From positions 1,358,805-1,422,804 of the forward strand of contig NW_022985556.1 in assembly GCF_010093815.1 (NCBI RefSeq): a stretch of 64,000 bases of DNA, given 5' to 3'. The first letter of the stretch is position 1; each line of letters starts with the position of its first letter. The stretch comes from Pseudovirgaria hyperparasitica. Taxonomy: Eukaryota > Ascomycota > Dothideomycetes > Acrospermales > Acrospermaceae. Below the pieces are notes generated by a model. The model worked only from the letters and a program-made list of their open reading frames with translations, ran no database searches and was not told where the DNA came from. The translations under genes were made by a program, and so were the position numbers. Positions 45,715 through 56,908 of the stretch are shown piece after piece.

Positions 45715-45896
45715 CTGCTCTCAGGACCAGGTTTGAGCATTCGCGATACGGAACACACTCGCGACTATTATAAAGATCATGGTAGCGTTACGCGATTAAT
45801 TGAGGATTTATCGACATTCCCAACGTACGCCGTGCTTACTGGTAGTCTTATTCATACACCCCTTGTCATCTCACGCTCTTGGACCATCCTTTCGAT

Positions 45897-46353
45897 CTAA
45901 TCCATTGCTTTTTTCGCCTGACCCTTCAGCTCATCCTTCTTCCCCTTAGCCTCACCCGCGATCTCATTCGCCTTACCCTTGGCCTGTCCAGCAATTTCCG
46001 ACGCCTTGCCCTTGACTTCGCCTTCGCTCATTCCAGCTGCTGATTTCGCCTTTGCGGCTGCTTCTTCTGTGTGCGGGAGATGTATGTCAGCTTTGATGAT
46101 TGCGGTGTAACATTTCAAGATTGGGAGGTGTACAGATGGGAGGAAGGATACTGAAAGCTGGGATAACATGTAGAGCAAAGACTGCGGAGGGTTCGTGCTA
46201 CGTACCGCCCTTTTCGATACCGGCGACGATGGTGTCGCTAACGGCACGGTCGGCCTTTTTCACAGGCTCCCTGACGGAGTCGGGGACGACTTTGGCGCGG
46301 AGAGGTGTGGTGCTGAAGAGGCGAGCCTGACGGGCGATAGTGGTTCGCAGCAT
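45897..46353 (-). CDS. small mitochondrial LEA/CsbD-like protein
   Basis: Two exons (46353-46206 and 46066-45897) with a 139-nt intron (gtacgt donor, cacacag acceptor) give 105 residues. The start MLRTTIARQARLFSTTPLRA is a typical mitochondrial presequence with a cleavage-like RLFS. The mature part is Lys/Ala/Glu-rich and has tandem 11-residue-like repeats (VKGKASEIAGQ, AKGKANEIAGE, AKGKKDELKGQ), as in LEA group 3 and CsbD-like stress proteins that fold on drying. A longer frame upstream of 46353 lacks an ATG. Such proteins are thought to protect mitochondrial membranes or proteins in dry or starved spores and hyphae. This is a family-level inference. Confidence 0.82.
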
Positions 46354-47115
46354 TTTAACTGTTGTTTGGTGGATAATTGGTTTGAGGGAGTTGATATGTG
46401 AGCTCTGGTGAGTTGTTATTGGATGGTGCGTTGGGGTGTTATGAATAGGTTGAGGGATGAGGATAGAGATTGAAACGAATGACAAGATGGGAATAAGAGG
46501 CTGGAGAATGAGGCTCGGAGGAAAGATGTCGATGATGCTTTCTTGCAGGCTAGTAAGTCATCGTCTTGCTCCTCGCTCCTAACGAGCTCTCTGATTCCCA
46601 TCTGTCTCACCATTCACGGATCCATCAGATCCACCAAGGAATGCACTTACAATTTGGATTGGTTTCAGTTCTGGAGAGAGTAACGTAACAGGAAGAACAG
46701 AGCAGAAGCTGTCAATCGTCAGCTTTTGTCCGGAGCTCAGAGCCCGTGCTCGGTTTACACAAACGCCGGGTGACCGCGAAATGACGTCGCCGTATACATG
46801 CAACAGCATCTGGCCCAAGCTCCTTCATAAATGTGGGGTAAGCATCGAGATTGGATTTTTGGCCCTCGGATGCAAGTCACGTTTAGCGCACAATCGCATG
46901 ATTGGTCACATGGCATTTTCAGGATCAGGATGTTCATAACCAGGGTATCTATCCTGAGCATAACCTGATTAAGACCGCAAATAGAATTTCAAAGCTGTGC
47001 ATCTTGTGGAGTTCTTCTGTATACAGCAAACGTGCATTCCAAAAATACAGTTGCTACTAGCATTAGATTACAAAAATACGTCGAATACCTCGCAGATTTC
47101 TTCCAGTGTGCAGGT
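46354..47115. other. spacer between two minus-strand genes
   Basis: It holds the LEA-like gene's promoter and the carboxylesterase 3' region. Short frames on both strands have no support. Confidence 0.45.
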
Positions 47116-48867
47116 CTAATAATACAACGCCTGCTGCCACCATCGACATCGTGCATTCGCAGCCGGGTCTGTCGCAGGCGAGATATTCGTCCCGTTGATC
47201 TCAACAATGCCTGCGTTCGGTCCATACGTATTGAACATCGGCGTGCCATATGGTCCAACTGGGCGGCCCAGTTGCGCAAAACTCGTGATCCATTCTTGCA
47301 TCGAAATGGCAACTGTAGCATTCTGCACGCCCAGTGGGTTTAGTGATGGTGTAAGCGTCGTGTTGCCAGTGTAGTAGGTGTACGAGATGTCTTGCCCATG
47401 AAGCGCCGGTGGAACAGTGAAATAGTATGAGTAGGTCTGGTTGAGAAACGCGCGGTCAAGGTAGTTTGCGTTACAAGTGAATCCCAGCTCAGATAGGGCA
47501 AGGGCAGCACGACCGATAGAGTCTGTGTATGGCTGCGAGCCGTCAAAGGTCGCAGGGTAGAGCACTTCCGTGATGTACTTGATGACGTCGGATGGGGTGT
47601 TCGGGAATTTTTCGACGAAGTAGTTGTCCACAGCGGTATCATTGGTCAGGTACGGGCTGGTGAAAAGAAGACCCTCGTCCCCGTTGTATCCTACCATTAC
47701 GCGGAGACTTTGATCGAATTGGCCATATGACAGGAGTTGGCCTGGAAGAGCAGGAACGAATTCACCGTCTACTACTGGGCCATAGGTGAACAGGCCATAT
47801 GGAGAATCGAGGCCAACCTGTTGCTGATTGGCTTTGTACAGAGTCTCTTCATCAAGCTGGCGGGCATCTTCCAAAGAACTGACACCGGCATGTCGAAGGA
47901 AGTTTTGGAACGTAGTTTCTTGGGCATATGTAGAGACCACCGGGAACCAGCCTGGAGACTGCGGGACTGCTTGCTGGAAAGGAACAGGCCCCTTCATCCC
48001 ACCGTAAGCTGTGATTTGATGCATAATAGATCCGCCACCAGCAGACTCGCCAAAAACAGTGACCCGGTTTGGATCTCCTCCAAATTTGGCGATGTTCTGC
48101 TGAACCCACTCAAGCGCAAATCGCTGGTCAAGCAAACCAGCATTTGCAACACCATCGGTCTGGATCGTTGGTCCGGAAGCCCAACCATACACACCAAGAC
48201 GATAATTCATGGCAACATAAATGACACCGTCTGTGGTGGGCGCCGTGAAGCTACGGTCAAGCAGACCAGATGGCGAGCCAGAGGCCGCTTTAGTTCCAGC
48301 CGTATAGCCGCCTCCATACACCCAAACTAAGACTGGAGCGCCATAACCCTTCCCAGCTTGCTCGAAAACTTCTTTGGGGGTAAAAACATCCAAGAACAGG
48401 CAGTCTTCAGTCTCTCTTGGATCTTTCGGGGGCGGGGAGAAAGTTGTGTTTGCAGGAGGAGTGAAATTTTGGCCACTCAGATAATCGACGAGGAAATTGG
48501 GTATCAAGACTTGCCATCCCGGGTTTGCTTGTGGACAAACACGCTCAATTGAGTTGCCATCATCGATGACATCTCGGTTAACAGCGGGTGCTTGAGGAGC
48601 TCTCCACCTAAGTTCACCAGTCGGAGGTGCAGCAAACCGAATGTTAGAGAAGTTGTAGTACGAAGTCTGGCTTTCTTCTTGAGCTTCCTGTGGCGAAGTT
48701 AGTTCAGGCCTGCCTCGTGAAGGGTCTGCGTAGGTATATACAAAGTAAGATGAAGCACGTTGAAGCTGATAGCCTAAATCGACGACAGGCAGGTCATTAT
48801 TTTGCGCACTGACATAGGCCAGGACAGAGGCACAAGCCAGAGCTTGCAGTGTTATGGATGTTACCAT
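47116..48867 (-). CDS. secreted type-B carboxylesterase
   Basis: A single frame of 583 residues without introns. Residues 1-21 form a signal peptide (hydrophobic core ITLQALACASVLAYVSA), so the enzyme is probably secreted or enters the vacuolar route, and several NxS/T sites (NFS, NTT, NDT, NQT, NGT) fit glycosylation. The alpha/beta-hydrolase fold has the oxyanion loop VWVYGGGYTAG, the nucleophile Ser275 in GESAGGGS, the acid Glu398 in GYNGDEGLL and His490 in PALHGQD, the expected Ser-Glu-His triad of the cholinesterase/lipase group. EDCLFLDVF is the second family signature. Fungal members act on lipids, aryl esters or plant-derived esters. The substrate cannot be inferred, and no cluster genes surround it. 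Confidence 0.92.
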   Translation of the reverse strand: MVTSITLQALACASVLAYVSAQNNDLPVVDLGYQLQRASSYFVYTYADPSRGRPELTSPQEAQEESQTSYYNFSNIRFAAPPTGELRWRAPQAPAVNRDVIDDGNSIERVCPQANPGWQVLIPNFLVDYLSGQNFTPPANTTFSPPPKDPRETEDCLFLDVFTPKEVFEQAGKGYGAPVLVWVYGGGYTAGTKAASGSPSGLLDRSFTAPTTDGVIYVAMNYRLGVYGWASGPTIQTDGVANAGLLDQRFALEWVQQNIAKFGGDPNRVTVFGESAGGGSIMHQITAYGGMKGPVPFQQAVPQSPGWFPVVSTYAQETTFQNFLRHAGVSSLEDARQLDEETLYKANQQQVGLDSPYGLFTYGPVVDGEFVPALPGQLLSYGQFDQSLRVMVGYNGDEGLLFTSPYLTNDTAVDNYFVEKFPNTPSDVIKYITEVLYPATFDGSQPYTDSIGRAALALSELGFTCNANYLDRAFLNQTYSYYFTVPPALHGQDISYTYYTGNTTLTPSLNPLGVQNATVAISMQEWITSFAQLGRPVGPYGTPMFNTYGPNAGIVEINGTNISPATDPAANARCRWWQQALYY

Positions 48868-50285
48868 TGTGAGGTAGCTTCGTATGCGGTGGTAGCAATA
48901 CGAACTATGTCGGGGGCGGACTACGTCAGGGTTATGGAGCTTCCGCTGGTCGATATAGGCACAATGCGATAGCTATAAGAAATGACAAGCGGACGCGCGT
49001 CAGACAAGGTACAATGCTCGATGATCACCGCAAGGAATCCGTACATTTGAGCTTTCCTCGTCCGGGGTCCGTGTAGTTCATATACTCACTCCCAGCTCCA
49101 GGACTGTGGTCAAGCTGTTGACTTCCTTCTAACGGCACAATATGGCACCCGACACCATACCCCGCATATAAGTCATGGCTCACCGTTCCATTCATCGCCC
49201 AGGCAATGCTTCGTGCCGCAAAATGGAATTAGTTAGTACCCAGGGTGAGTAAATACGTGGTGCTAGTCTGCTAGACACGGGACCGCGCAGCTGGATCTAC
49301 ACGGTCCGTGATGATGCATCACAATGCTTGCATAAGAGCCCGAAAACAGTTTGATGAACAAATACGCATAAGCCTAGATTATAATCGCTTCGGTGATTGT
49401 GTAGTAATTGGGAGACGCCAGCCGCAGTCGGTCCTCGGCCAAGAGTCGGGTAAAAATGGACGGCCTCTGGCTAATACCTGGAGCTAGACGTTTTTGGGTA
49501 TCGAAGCTCCGTCAGCCTCATGTGGCGGAGACAAAGTGAAGTCATAACGCCAGAAGAAACAGTAAGCGGACGTCGGCATCAGACCTCGTGATTTGTGAAA
49601 TGCGTGTTGTATGCGCCGCACACGGGATCGAGAGTTGAATTGTGCCACACAATACGACCTTCGCGTGCATGTGAATCTTTCTGGTGTATGGGCGCTCTGA
49701 TGTTGTGCAACGTTGCACTTTTATGTCGAAAGCATACGGACGACAAGTTCCGGATCATCCTGCTTATAATCGACGGCGTGGTTGGAAGCTGTGACAATGC
49801 GACGACGACGTTTAGTTCATCGGCACAATCTTGTTTCCGGTCCCGCAATGACACGTGCGAGACACCCTCGGTATCGCCAGCCGCCTGGTGAGGAAATGTA
49901 ATCACCATATCGTGAAGACTGCTTCTGCCTTCCACCGTAGTGGAGAAGAAAGGTCCATATGAGTCTATGAAGACATACATTTGGCTCCTCTTCAGATCTC
50001 TACCAAGACTCCTCGGAGATTGAAATACGAAGCCACTATATCGACGTAAACGCTGCGCTTTGATTTGAGTAAATTGGTCGCCATCATCTTGGTGTATACT
50101 AAAATTGCACGCTCTTTTCAACCATACACGCAAAGCCATTACTCGTCGCCAAGGCTGTCCATAGCCGTTGCCCAGCCATCGCGGGCATCTCTACCATGTA
50201 CCCGTCGATTTGACCAAACCTAAAGGATGCTCGTGAGCTAGTGCCCCACCGCATTTGGAACTGGTCGCTCAGAATCGCGAAGGTA
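48868..50285. other. spacer between the esterase and the metacaspase, with one doubtful ORF
   Basis: The esterase promoter lies next to 48868. The only notable frame is the minus ATG ORF at 49579-50139, listed separately. No other gene is visible. Confidence 0.45.
49579..50139 (-). CDS. doubtful 186-codon ORF next to the metacaspase
   Basis: An ATG-started frame on the same strand as the metacaspase begins 147 bases after the metacaspase stop. It encodes a basic protein without a signal peptide, membrane segment or motif that I recognise. No introns are apparent. A shorter plus frame (49595-49891) overlaps it. It is long enough to be unlikely but not impossible by chance. It may be a lineage-specific gene, part of the metacaspase 3' UTR, or noise. 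Confidence 0.25.
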   Translation of the reverse strand: MALRVWLKRACNFSIHQDDGDQFTQIKAQRLRRYSGFVFQSPRSLGRDLKRSQMYVFIDSYGPFFSTTVEGRSSLHDMVITFPHQAAGDTEGVSHVSLRDRKQDCADELNVVVALSQLPTTPSIISRMIRNLSSVCFRHKSATLHNIRAPIHQKDSHAREGRIVWHNSTLDPVCGAYNTHFTNHEV

Positions 50286-51968
50286 TCACATCACGTATAG
50301 GATATCAGTGTCTGGAGAAGGATGTTAGAACACATCAACGATACTCACGGGCAGTTGTTCTTAACTCACTCAGCGGGTGACTGCAACTAAGCTGGGGCTT
50401 CTGACTATATTTTCCCTCCAACTCGTCACGAATGCTGTTGAGCAATTGCACATAACTCTGGTTCGGGTTCTTCTTCAGAGCACTAATGAATGCATACGAC
50501 ATAGCGCCAGTAGCCTGGCTAGCGATTGTGGCGTCAGCGCTAGAATATGTCAGCTTCCTTGAAGGCGAATGGGTTTCGGTTACGCACGAAGTTTGATCGT
50601 CTTTGCTCCCAGACCACATTATAACATCCGCAGGCGAAGTCTTGGTGCGCATGTTCTTTTGGAAGACGTCGTCGCCGGTAGTAAGTTTCTTCAGAAGGCC
50701 AGCACCCGTGGAAAACATGCCCCCAATATCTTTCCTGGCATATGCTCCAACAATGCCCAATAATCCTGCACCAGCCTCTTTTGCAAGATTTGGTTCTTTG
50801 AGGACGCCTTGTGTGGAGTAGATGTACGGTAAATCTAATGCGGACCCGGAGTGGCAAGAGTCGAAGATTGCTGTAAGCCTAACGCCTGCTTGTAATGGCT
50901 GAACCCTGTGTTGTAATCAGTGGTCGCACTATGTGTCAAGCATTCAACGTACATTATTCTGTGCATCTCATCATCGACAATGTGGCCCGCGGTACGGAAA
51001 TCCACTGGATAAATAACTTCGTCGTAGCCATCTTCTTCGTCGCCATCAAGATCTTTGGTTTGGCCACCGTGGCCGGAGTAGTGGAAAAATAGCGAATCGT
51101 CGGGTCTGGCATCCTTGACTAGCCAGTGCATAGCACGGAGGATATTCTGCTTGGTGGGTTGACTCATCGGATTCTGCTGGTCATCGGTCAGGATAACCAT
51201 GTCCTCCCGCTTATAGCGAAAGAAGCCGTTCAGGTAATTTGACATGTTCTTCACATCATTGATGCATCCGCGCAGCTGACCGCGCTGATTGAAGTAGTTG
51301 ATGCCGATGAGTAGTGCTTTGCGACGACCATTGCACGCAGAGTACCGGAAATGGTAATTCGAGGGAGCACCATGGCCAAATGCCTGTTCTTGCTGCGGAG
51401 GCGGTGGAGGCGCATTATGGTTCCCTTGTGTCCATTGGTTGCTATTCACAGTTGGCATTCGTCCTACTACCAATCAGTTACGTGCGTTTGGTGCTCATGA
51501 AGAAGATTTGTTTACCAGGTTGTGGATATTGACCTGGGGGTGGGCCTTGGGGCTGGTTGTTCGGCGGAGGGTAGTTGTTGTACTGCTGTGGAGGAGGAGT
51601 CTATCTTCAATATCAGTCCTGTAACAGGCCTTGTCAAGGAAACATAAAACAAACGTTCTGGTACCCGCCGGGTGGGCCTTGAGGCGGATAGCCTTGGTAA
51701 TTCTGCGGTCTGAGACTTGTCAGCCTGCACCTGAGAAACAAACCACACCTTTCCTGCCTCGCTCCAACAAATAAAAGATGTGCTCTTACGGTCCGTATTG
51801 TTGTGGTGGAGGACTGTTATACAGCTGCGGCGGCGGACCTCCATATTGCGCCGGAGGACCATAGTTTTGAGGCGGCTGGCCATAATTCTGGACAGGAGGA
51901 TATCCGCCACCTCCTTGGTGAGACTGTCCACCCGAATAGTGACCTCCGGGAAACTGATTATAAGACAT
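50286..51968 (-). CDS. MCA1: metacaspase (type I)
   Basis: Seven exons (51968-51790, 51709-51655, 51600-51516, 51466-50953, 50905-50588, 50539-50370, 50311-50286) give 448 residues. Introns are 79, 54, 49, 47, 48 and 58 nt; the last exon has only 26 nt (ending TDILYVM) and is conserved in the family. The N-terminal 120 residues are the Gly/Pro/Gln/Tyr-rich prodomain ([17 protein letters not shown]). The caspase fold follows with [12 protein letters not shown], catalytic His239 in HYSGHGGQ and catalytic Cys295 in [20 protein letters not shown]. Metacaspases cut after Arg or Lys, need calcium, and act in stress, protein-aggregate clearance and cell death. The third donor (gtttgt) is weak, and the fourth exon could start three bases later. 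The prodomain splits into three small exons, which automatic annotation often misses. Confidence 0.93.
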
Positions 51969-53008
51969 CGAGGGGCGCAGAGGATATGGAACGAGAGAGG
52001 TGTGTCAAGCGTTCAGCAGGCGAAGGGATGTAGGGGAGAAGGAGGCTAGGACGACGATACGTAAATAGAAGAGTAATGGGATTTCGTGAGAATAGTCAAA
52101 GTTTTGAGCGTCGTAGGTAGGGCGGAAGTTCACGATTCGGTTGTGTGCGAGGTACTGATGGCTGGAGGGATATTACGGCGGGGTAGTAGGGTCTGGAGCT
52201 GACCTAGCTGACGATGCGTATGCGTACAGGAGAGGATGACACAGCTTGGAAGGTGGATGACTGACACAAGTATGGCAGGTAGAATGCTGTATATATATGG
52301 AGATGGTAAAAGAGAAATGAAGCCGTAGATATTGAATTGAAGGGCCGCAGCTGTACAAGAGAGTAGAAAAAAAAGATGTGGTTGACAACCTCGAAACAAA
52401 CGTCTCTAGCTTTGTTCGACCTCCAGCTCTCGTCTCTACGCCTGCATGCGCGGATATGATTGGCCACCGACAGATGGATTGGGAGGTTTGGGTCGTTGGC
52501 ATATGCATATACACTTCATACAATTATCCTTCTCTGTCTCATTGGCTGTATCGAGGCTACATCATGCATAGCAGCAATCGCCAGCGCACTCTTGCTCAAG
52601 CTCCGCCAGGCTCTACACATATGACCCCAGAACGAACTCCCCTCCCCTTTAGCGGCCTCGCCGAATCTTCGCCATAATCGCCTCCGTATGTGTCCATACT
52701 TATCCTTACCCTACATCACTAATATCGTACCCGCGTCGGGCTATTCCACGAATCATCGGCTTGATAATTATACGGCGAAAAGCCTTCACAGCGGATCCCC
52801 ACAGACACTAGGCATACCGACATGGCCGCTCGTCCGCCCAATGTAGTTGCATAGCCATCGCTCACTCTTGACGGGCTCCGTCCCTGGTCGGCAGTACTTC
52901 GTTACAATTGTTTCGTTACAGTCCCTCGGGAAGTGATATCGGAGCTGGTTCTGGGGCTGAGCTTGCGTTTTTGCGAACGCGCGACTCAAATTGCCACGCC
53001 ATGAGGTA

Positions 53009-53326
53009 CAGTCGAGACTCGCACGATAGCTGATATAGCGATAAATTTGGTATAACCATAGCTTTTCTTTGGCTACTTAACTGGGCAGGCGTATTTAGCT
53101 AACATCCCGATATCTAATAGATCGCCTTCTTTTAGCCCCATTATCGATATATTAAGTCGTAAAATAGGTATAGAATAGGTATTGACGGGCCGGGAGATGG
53201 CTCTTGATGGAGGTAGCCAATCAATACCTAGGAGGTAAGCTTACGTAAGAACCGACTGTACGATAATCTCCCTAAAACGATGTCATTGACGTGATCGGAT
53301 TCGTATCGTTATAGCGAGTTTGACTG
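53009..53326. mobile_element. Tc1/mariner-type MITE (Fot1/pogo-like ends), 318 bp
   Basis: The element starts CAGTCGAGACTCGC and ends GCGAGTTTGACTG, which reads CAGTCAAACTCGC on the other strand. These are imperfect terminal inverted repeats that extend further with indels (ACGATAG against TAACGATA). A TA dinucleotide flanks both sides (53007-53008 and 53327-53328), the target duplication of Tc1/mariner elements. CAGTC ends are typical of fungal Fot1/pogo transposons. The inside is TA-rich, has no transposase frame and is too short for one, so it is a non-autonomous copy, perhaps decayed by repeat-induced point mutation. No nearby autonomous copy is seen. Confidence 0.8.
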
Positions 53327-54098
53327 TACATGTATTGCCTTTACTGTGACCCGATCCATGAAGAGCGTTCAAGCGGTCTTTTTTTGTGGTTAAATTGCAA
53401 CTGGATTGGGACAGGGACTTCTTTTATGCCATTACGCGCGCGCAAATCCCCGCTACTTGAGAAGAGAGCCACACTTCTTTTCACAATTGCAATCATCTAC
53501 AGCGGTGATAACAGGCCATCTGATCTTACCACCATGTGGGTTGCGTTGCAAGACAAGAGTTGGCTACTACTATATTTTGCCAGAAGGCTGTGGACGTCCT
53601 CCAGTTCCCGGAAACGAACCTGATCGCAGAAGCGCCACATCCCAATCCCCCAGCCCGAGTCATTTCAGTCACAATATTTCATGTGAAGCGCATGGTGCTC
53701 AGGTGTGTATATAGATTGGGGTTAGAAAGGCTGGAGCCCGGGATGCGTTTATGGTGCCATTCTAGGGTGAATTGGATCAAGAGGATGTCAGGAGGGATGG
53801 AGGTGCTGAGATCTAAGTTTTAGAAGGTTGATGTTCCCGCTGACTGAGTAAGCAATAAAATTAAGCATACGGCCGGGGGTGTTGAGTGTTGTCTAGCTGG
53901 GGAAGAAGGTGAAGAGCTGAGCTACGTCACGGAGTCTTCTGAGGCGCTAGTACCTGGGTCTGCGAATGCCAGTACTTCTGAGCGGTCGTCGTACTTCATC
54001 ATTTTGGAAACCTGTGAAGACGCTCATTGTTAGGCTTACAGGTGTTTTGATGGCATGTCCAGACTTGTTCTCTGACCTCTTTACAAGCCAACTTGTAA

Positions 54099-54380
54099 AT
54101 GATTCTCGAGGAAGACACGAGGGGCAGCGACTGTCAGCTGACTGATTTATGCAACGATTTACATATTGAGAGGCCGGTATTTCACTTCGATGGCCGAAGA
54201 AGACATTTAGACCGACTTCAAGTCTTCAAGGAAATAAACGACGCGTACAAGATGCATAAGCAGCCCCTGAATAATAGAGTGGAATTTACGAGCCAGTGTC
54301 ACCAATACTTCTGTGAGGAGAAGAATATGCCTCTTGTAGCCACTATCATGAGAGTAGGCAGGAAGGGCCGGAGCCCTTGA
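54099..54380 (+). CDS. unassigned 93-codon ORF
   Basis: An ATG frame encodes a charged small protein (start MILEEDTRGSDCQLTDLCND) with no signal peptide. It reads protein-like (CNDLHIERPVFHFDG, RVEFTSQCHQYFCEEK), and a second frame at 54391-54585 follows closely. The short helical and Cys/His-containing pattern did not let me name a family. It could be part of a two-exon gene or a gene fragment. Confidence 0.25.
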   Translation: MILEEDTRGSDCQLTDLCNDLHIERPVFHFDGRRRHLDRLQVFKEINDAYKMHKQPLNNRVEFTSQCHQYFCEEKNMPLVATIMRVGRKGRSP

Positions 54381-54918
54381 GGCGTAAAACATGAAAAGTC
54401 CAAATGGAAAGATCTTAGGTAAGTTGGTCAAATCATATCAAGGTAGAAAGGTCTTGCAAAGCCAAGATGTTGTCTCGTGGAGCAGAAATGAGAGGCTTCC
54501 GGAAAAGAACGGACGTTTGGGGACGAGCACGGTTAGGCGAGGATCAAGTTCGAAAGAGCCCTTCCTGGATCTTGTAGGGAGGTAAAGAAACCATTGTTGT
54601 TCAGACATAGACTCAGCTTCTCTCAGACTTCTTGCTGAGTCAGGATCTTTCTTGATGATTTCTTTGAGGAAAGAGCATGACGTGTTCGCCATTTCTTCCG
54701 GAATTGACCGTCCTGATTTCCATAATAGAAGATTTCACCCCATCCTGTGCTTGTATATTTCGATTCTCTGATCTACCTTCGACGACTAGCTGAGCCAAAA
54801 CCCTCTCATTTCTATCATACCTGCTGATGCTGTATCGGTTCCTTTCCTTGTAAACTCCTTCCTATTACTTCTAACTTATCTTTGGCTCACACCTGGTCAC
54901 CTTATTGTTGCGTTCCCC

Positions 54919-56753
54919 ATGGCAACCTATCCTTTCATTCCATATCCCACTGAGGATGAATGGGCTTCGCTCGACAGCTACCAAGCAACCACTCGCGACT
55001 TCGATGGTACGCCGTTTCTCCTGGTAGGAAGACTCAATGAAAGCACGCCACGACCTGGCACTCCAGTCTATGGAAATGCTAGGGCTCAGATACGCATGTC
55101 ATCGAAGAGAGGACCAATCCTCGAGTACCCGGCGAAGCTAGTCGATGACAATGGCCGGCCATTCTGCACTGTAGACATTCCTCACTACTGTCAAGACGAT
55201 GCAGATACAATCAGCATTCCAAAATGTAACTTGTTCTCGGCATTAGATACTGATATCCCGCGGAAGCTTTACAATCCGAATAATCTGACTGCCACAACAA
55301 CACTATGGAGCATCATTGCAGGCCTGCTGGAGTCGCAAGAGAAGAATGTGCGCTTCAGCCTGAGATGTGAGATGCAGAACAGATACCCTCCTCCGTCTGG
55401 ACAGCCACCAAGGAAACTTAGTGCTTTGCCGGAGGCTCGCAAGCCATCCGCTTTGGCCATACCGAGTCCTGTTGAGGTATGGCTCCTTTCGCAACGCTGA
55501 ATCTATTTGAGCTCACATCCTGTCAGGAAGCTCTATCCGTGATCTCATCACCTCCGTCAGAACCTGAGTCCCGAAGAGAGCCATATCTGGAGTCTGAAAT
55601 CGAGCCCGTGGCTCTCTGTCAATGCGGTAATCCACTTCCTCCTCGAAAGGCGGCGACATTACCTCCAGAAATACCATCGAGGAGAGAGAGTGTTGCTCGG
55701 ATTGCTTCTCCCCCAAGATCACCAATGGAAGCTTCACCCACACCGAGTGTGCCACAATCTGTCCAGCCCTCTCGTCATGCGAGTCTTATGTCTGCTCACC
55801 CACAGTCCCGACAGCCCAGTATCGCACCACCAACACGTCAACCATCGACATATGAGCCAGTTTCTTCGCGGCGACCGACTATCGCACCTCAAACTCAACA
55901 GCCTACCATCATTGCAGACACTATGCCTCTACGACGTGCGACTACAGTGCCTGCATCTCGGCAGCCCAGTCTGGCTCCTGCACGTGCGCCTTCACGTCAA
56001 CCAAGTGTCGCACCTGCAGTAGATAAATCTCCCTTCAGTGATCCACTACAAGGACCACCTCAAAGACGCAAGAAAGTGCCTGGACACGGGACCTCGCCTG
56101 CTTTGGCACCGTCTGTTTCGACCGAATCAAATGATACGACTCTGCCAGACGTGCCACCTCCACCAACACCTCCCCCATTGCCACCTGCTTCTGCTCCGAC
56201 TGGCACGATCCACCCCCGGGTATCTATAATCCCTCCACTCCGCCTCGCAAGTCGCGAGCCTACTCTAGTAGGTAGTCCAAAAGTTGCACCTGCTCTCGAA
56301 ACCTCGCTGACCGAGCCCGCATTCCCTTCGCCACCGCGGATAGGTCGTGTTCCAACAATTCTTTCCAAACTTCAGAATCAGCCTGACTTTGATCTAAAGC
56401 CAACGCCCGGTCGTCGTGAGTCCGCGGTACCCGCAAAGAAGCTGCCTCCGTTGACACGAGATGATCGCGATAAAGCGTCGCCTCTAGACGATTTAAGGAA
56501 AGCGCTAAAGAATCGACGGCTGAATCATCGACAACGGAATGTCAATGATGAAACTTTGACCATCATGACAGAAGCTTTAGCAGCACTGGAGCAAAGTACG
56601 AGAAGTGCGCTAAATATCAATGATCAAATGGATGACGAGAAAGCTATGGAGGTTAACAAAGAAGTTGCACAGGATCTTGAACGGTTAAAGCAGCAGTTTG
56701 GTGAGGACCTAGTAGGCGCACTGAAGAAATTAGATGACGGCGAGTCTTGGTGA
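54919..56753 (+). CDS. proline-rich protein with SRQPS-type repeats, function unknown
   Basis: Two exons (54919-55476 and 55527-56753) with a 50-nt intron (gtatgg donor, tgtcag acceptor, phase 0) give 594 residues. The N-terminal 175 residues look globular (FIPYPTEDEWASLDSYQATT, LSALDTD-like and TLWSIIAGLLE segments) but match no family I know. The middle (about 190-480) is disordered and Pro/Ser-rich, with repeated RQPS/RQPT units (SRQPSIAPP, TRQPSTYEP, SRQPSLAPA, SRQPSVAPA) and a run of prolines (PPPPTPPPLPPA), suited to SH3 or profilin binding. The C-terminal 130 residues are charged and helical (DDLRKALKNRRLNHRQRN, KEVAQDLERLKQQFGEDLV), probably a coiled coil. It may be a fungal-specific scaffold, but this is inference from composition. 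Confidence 0.75.
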
Positions 56754-56908
56754 AAGAAGCCGGTGTGCTCTTGAATCTTGCCTTTTTATCATGAAGCCGA
56801 GAGGAATACATGTCTTTCTTTCAGTACATGTGTCTACTAATCTCTCTGATATCAGATATCAGTGAATATGGCCGACGTTACTGGACTGTTGTAAGTAAGT
56901 CCTGTGTT

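Larger units (their letters stand above)
51969..54918. other. 3-kb spacer with a MITE and short unassigned ORFs
   Basis: The first 500 bases are the metacaspase promoter. A 318-bp MITE lies at 53009-53326 and an unassigned ORF at 54099-54380. Other short frames (52786-52989, 53330-53623, 54391-54585) have no ATG, no features or heavy overlap. No tRNA was recognised. Confidence 0.45.
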
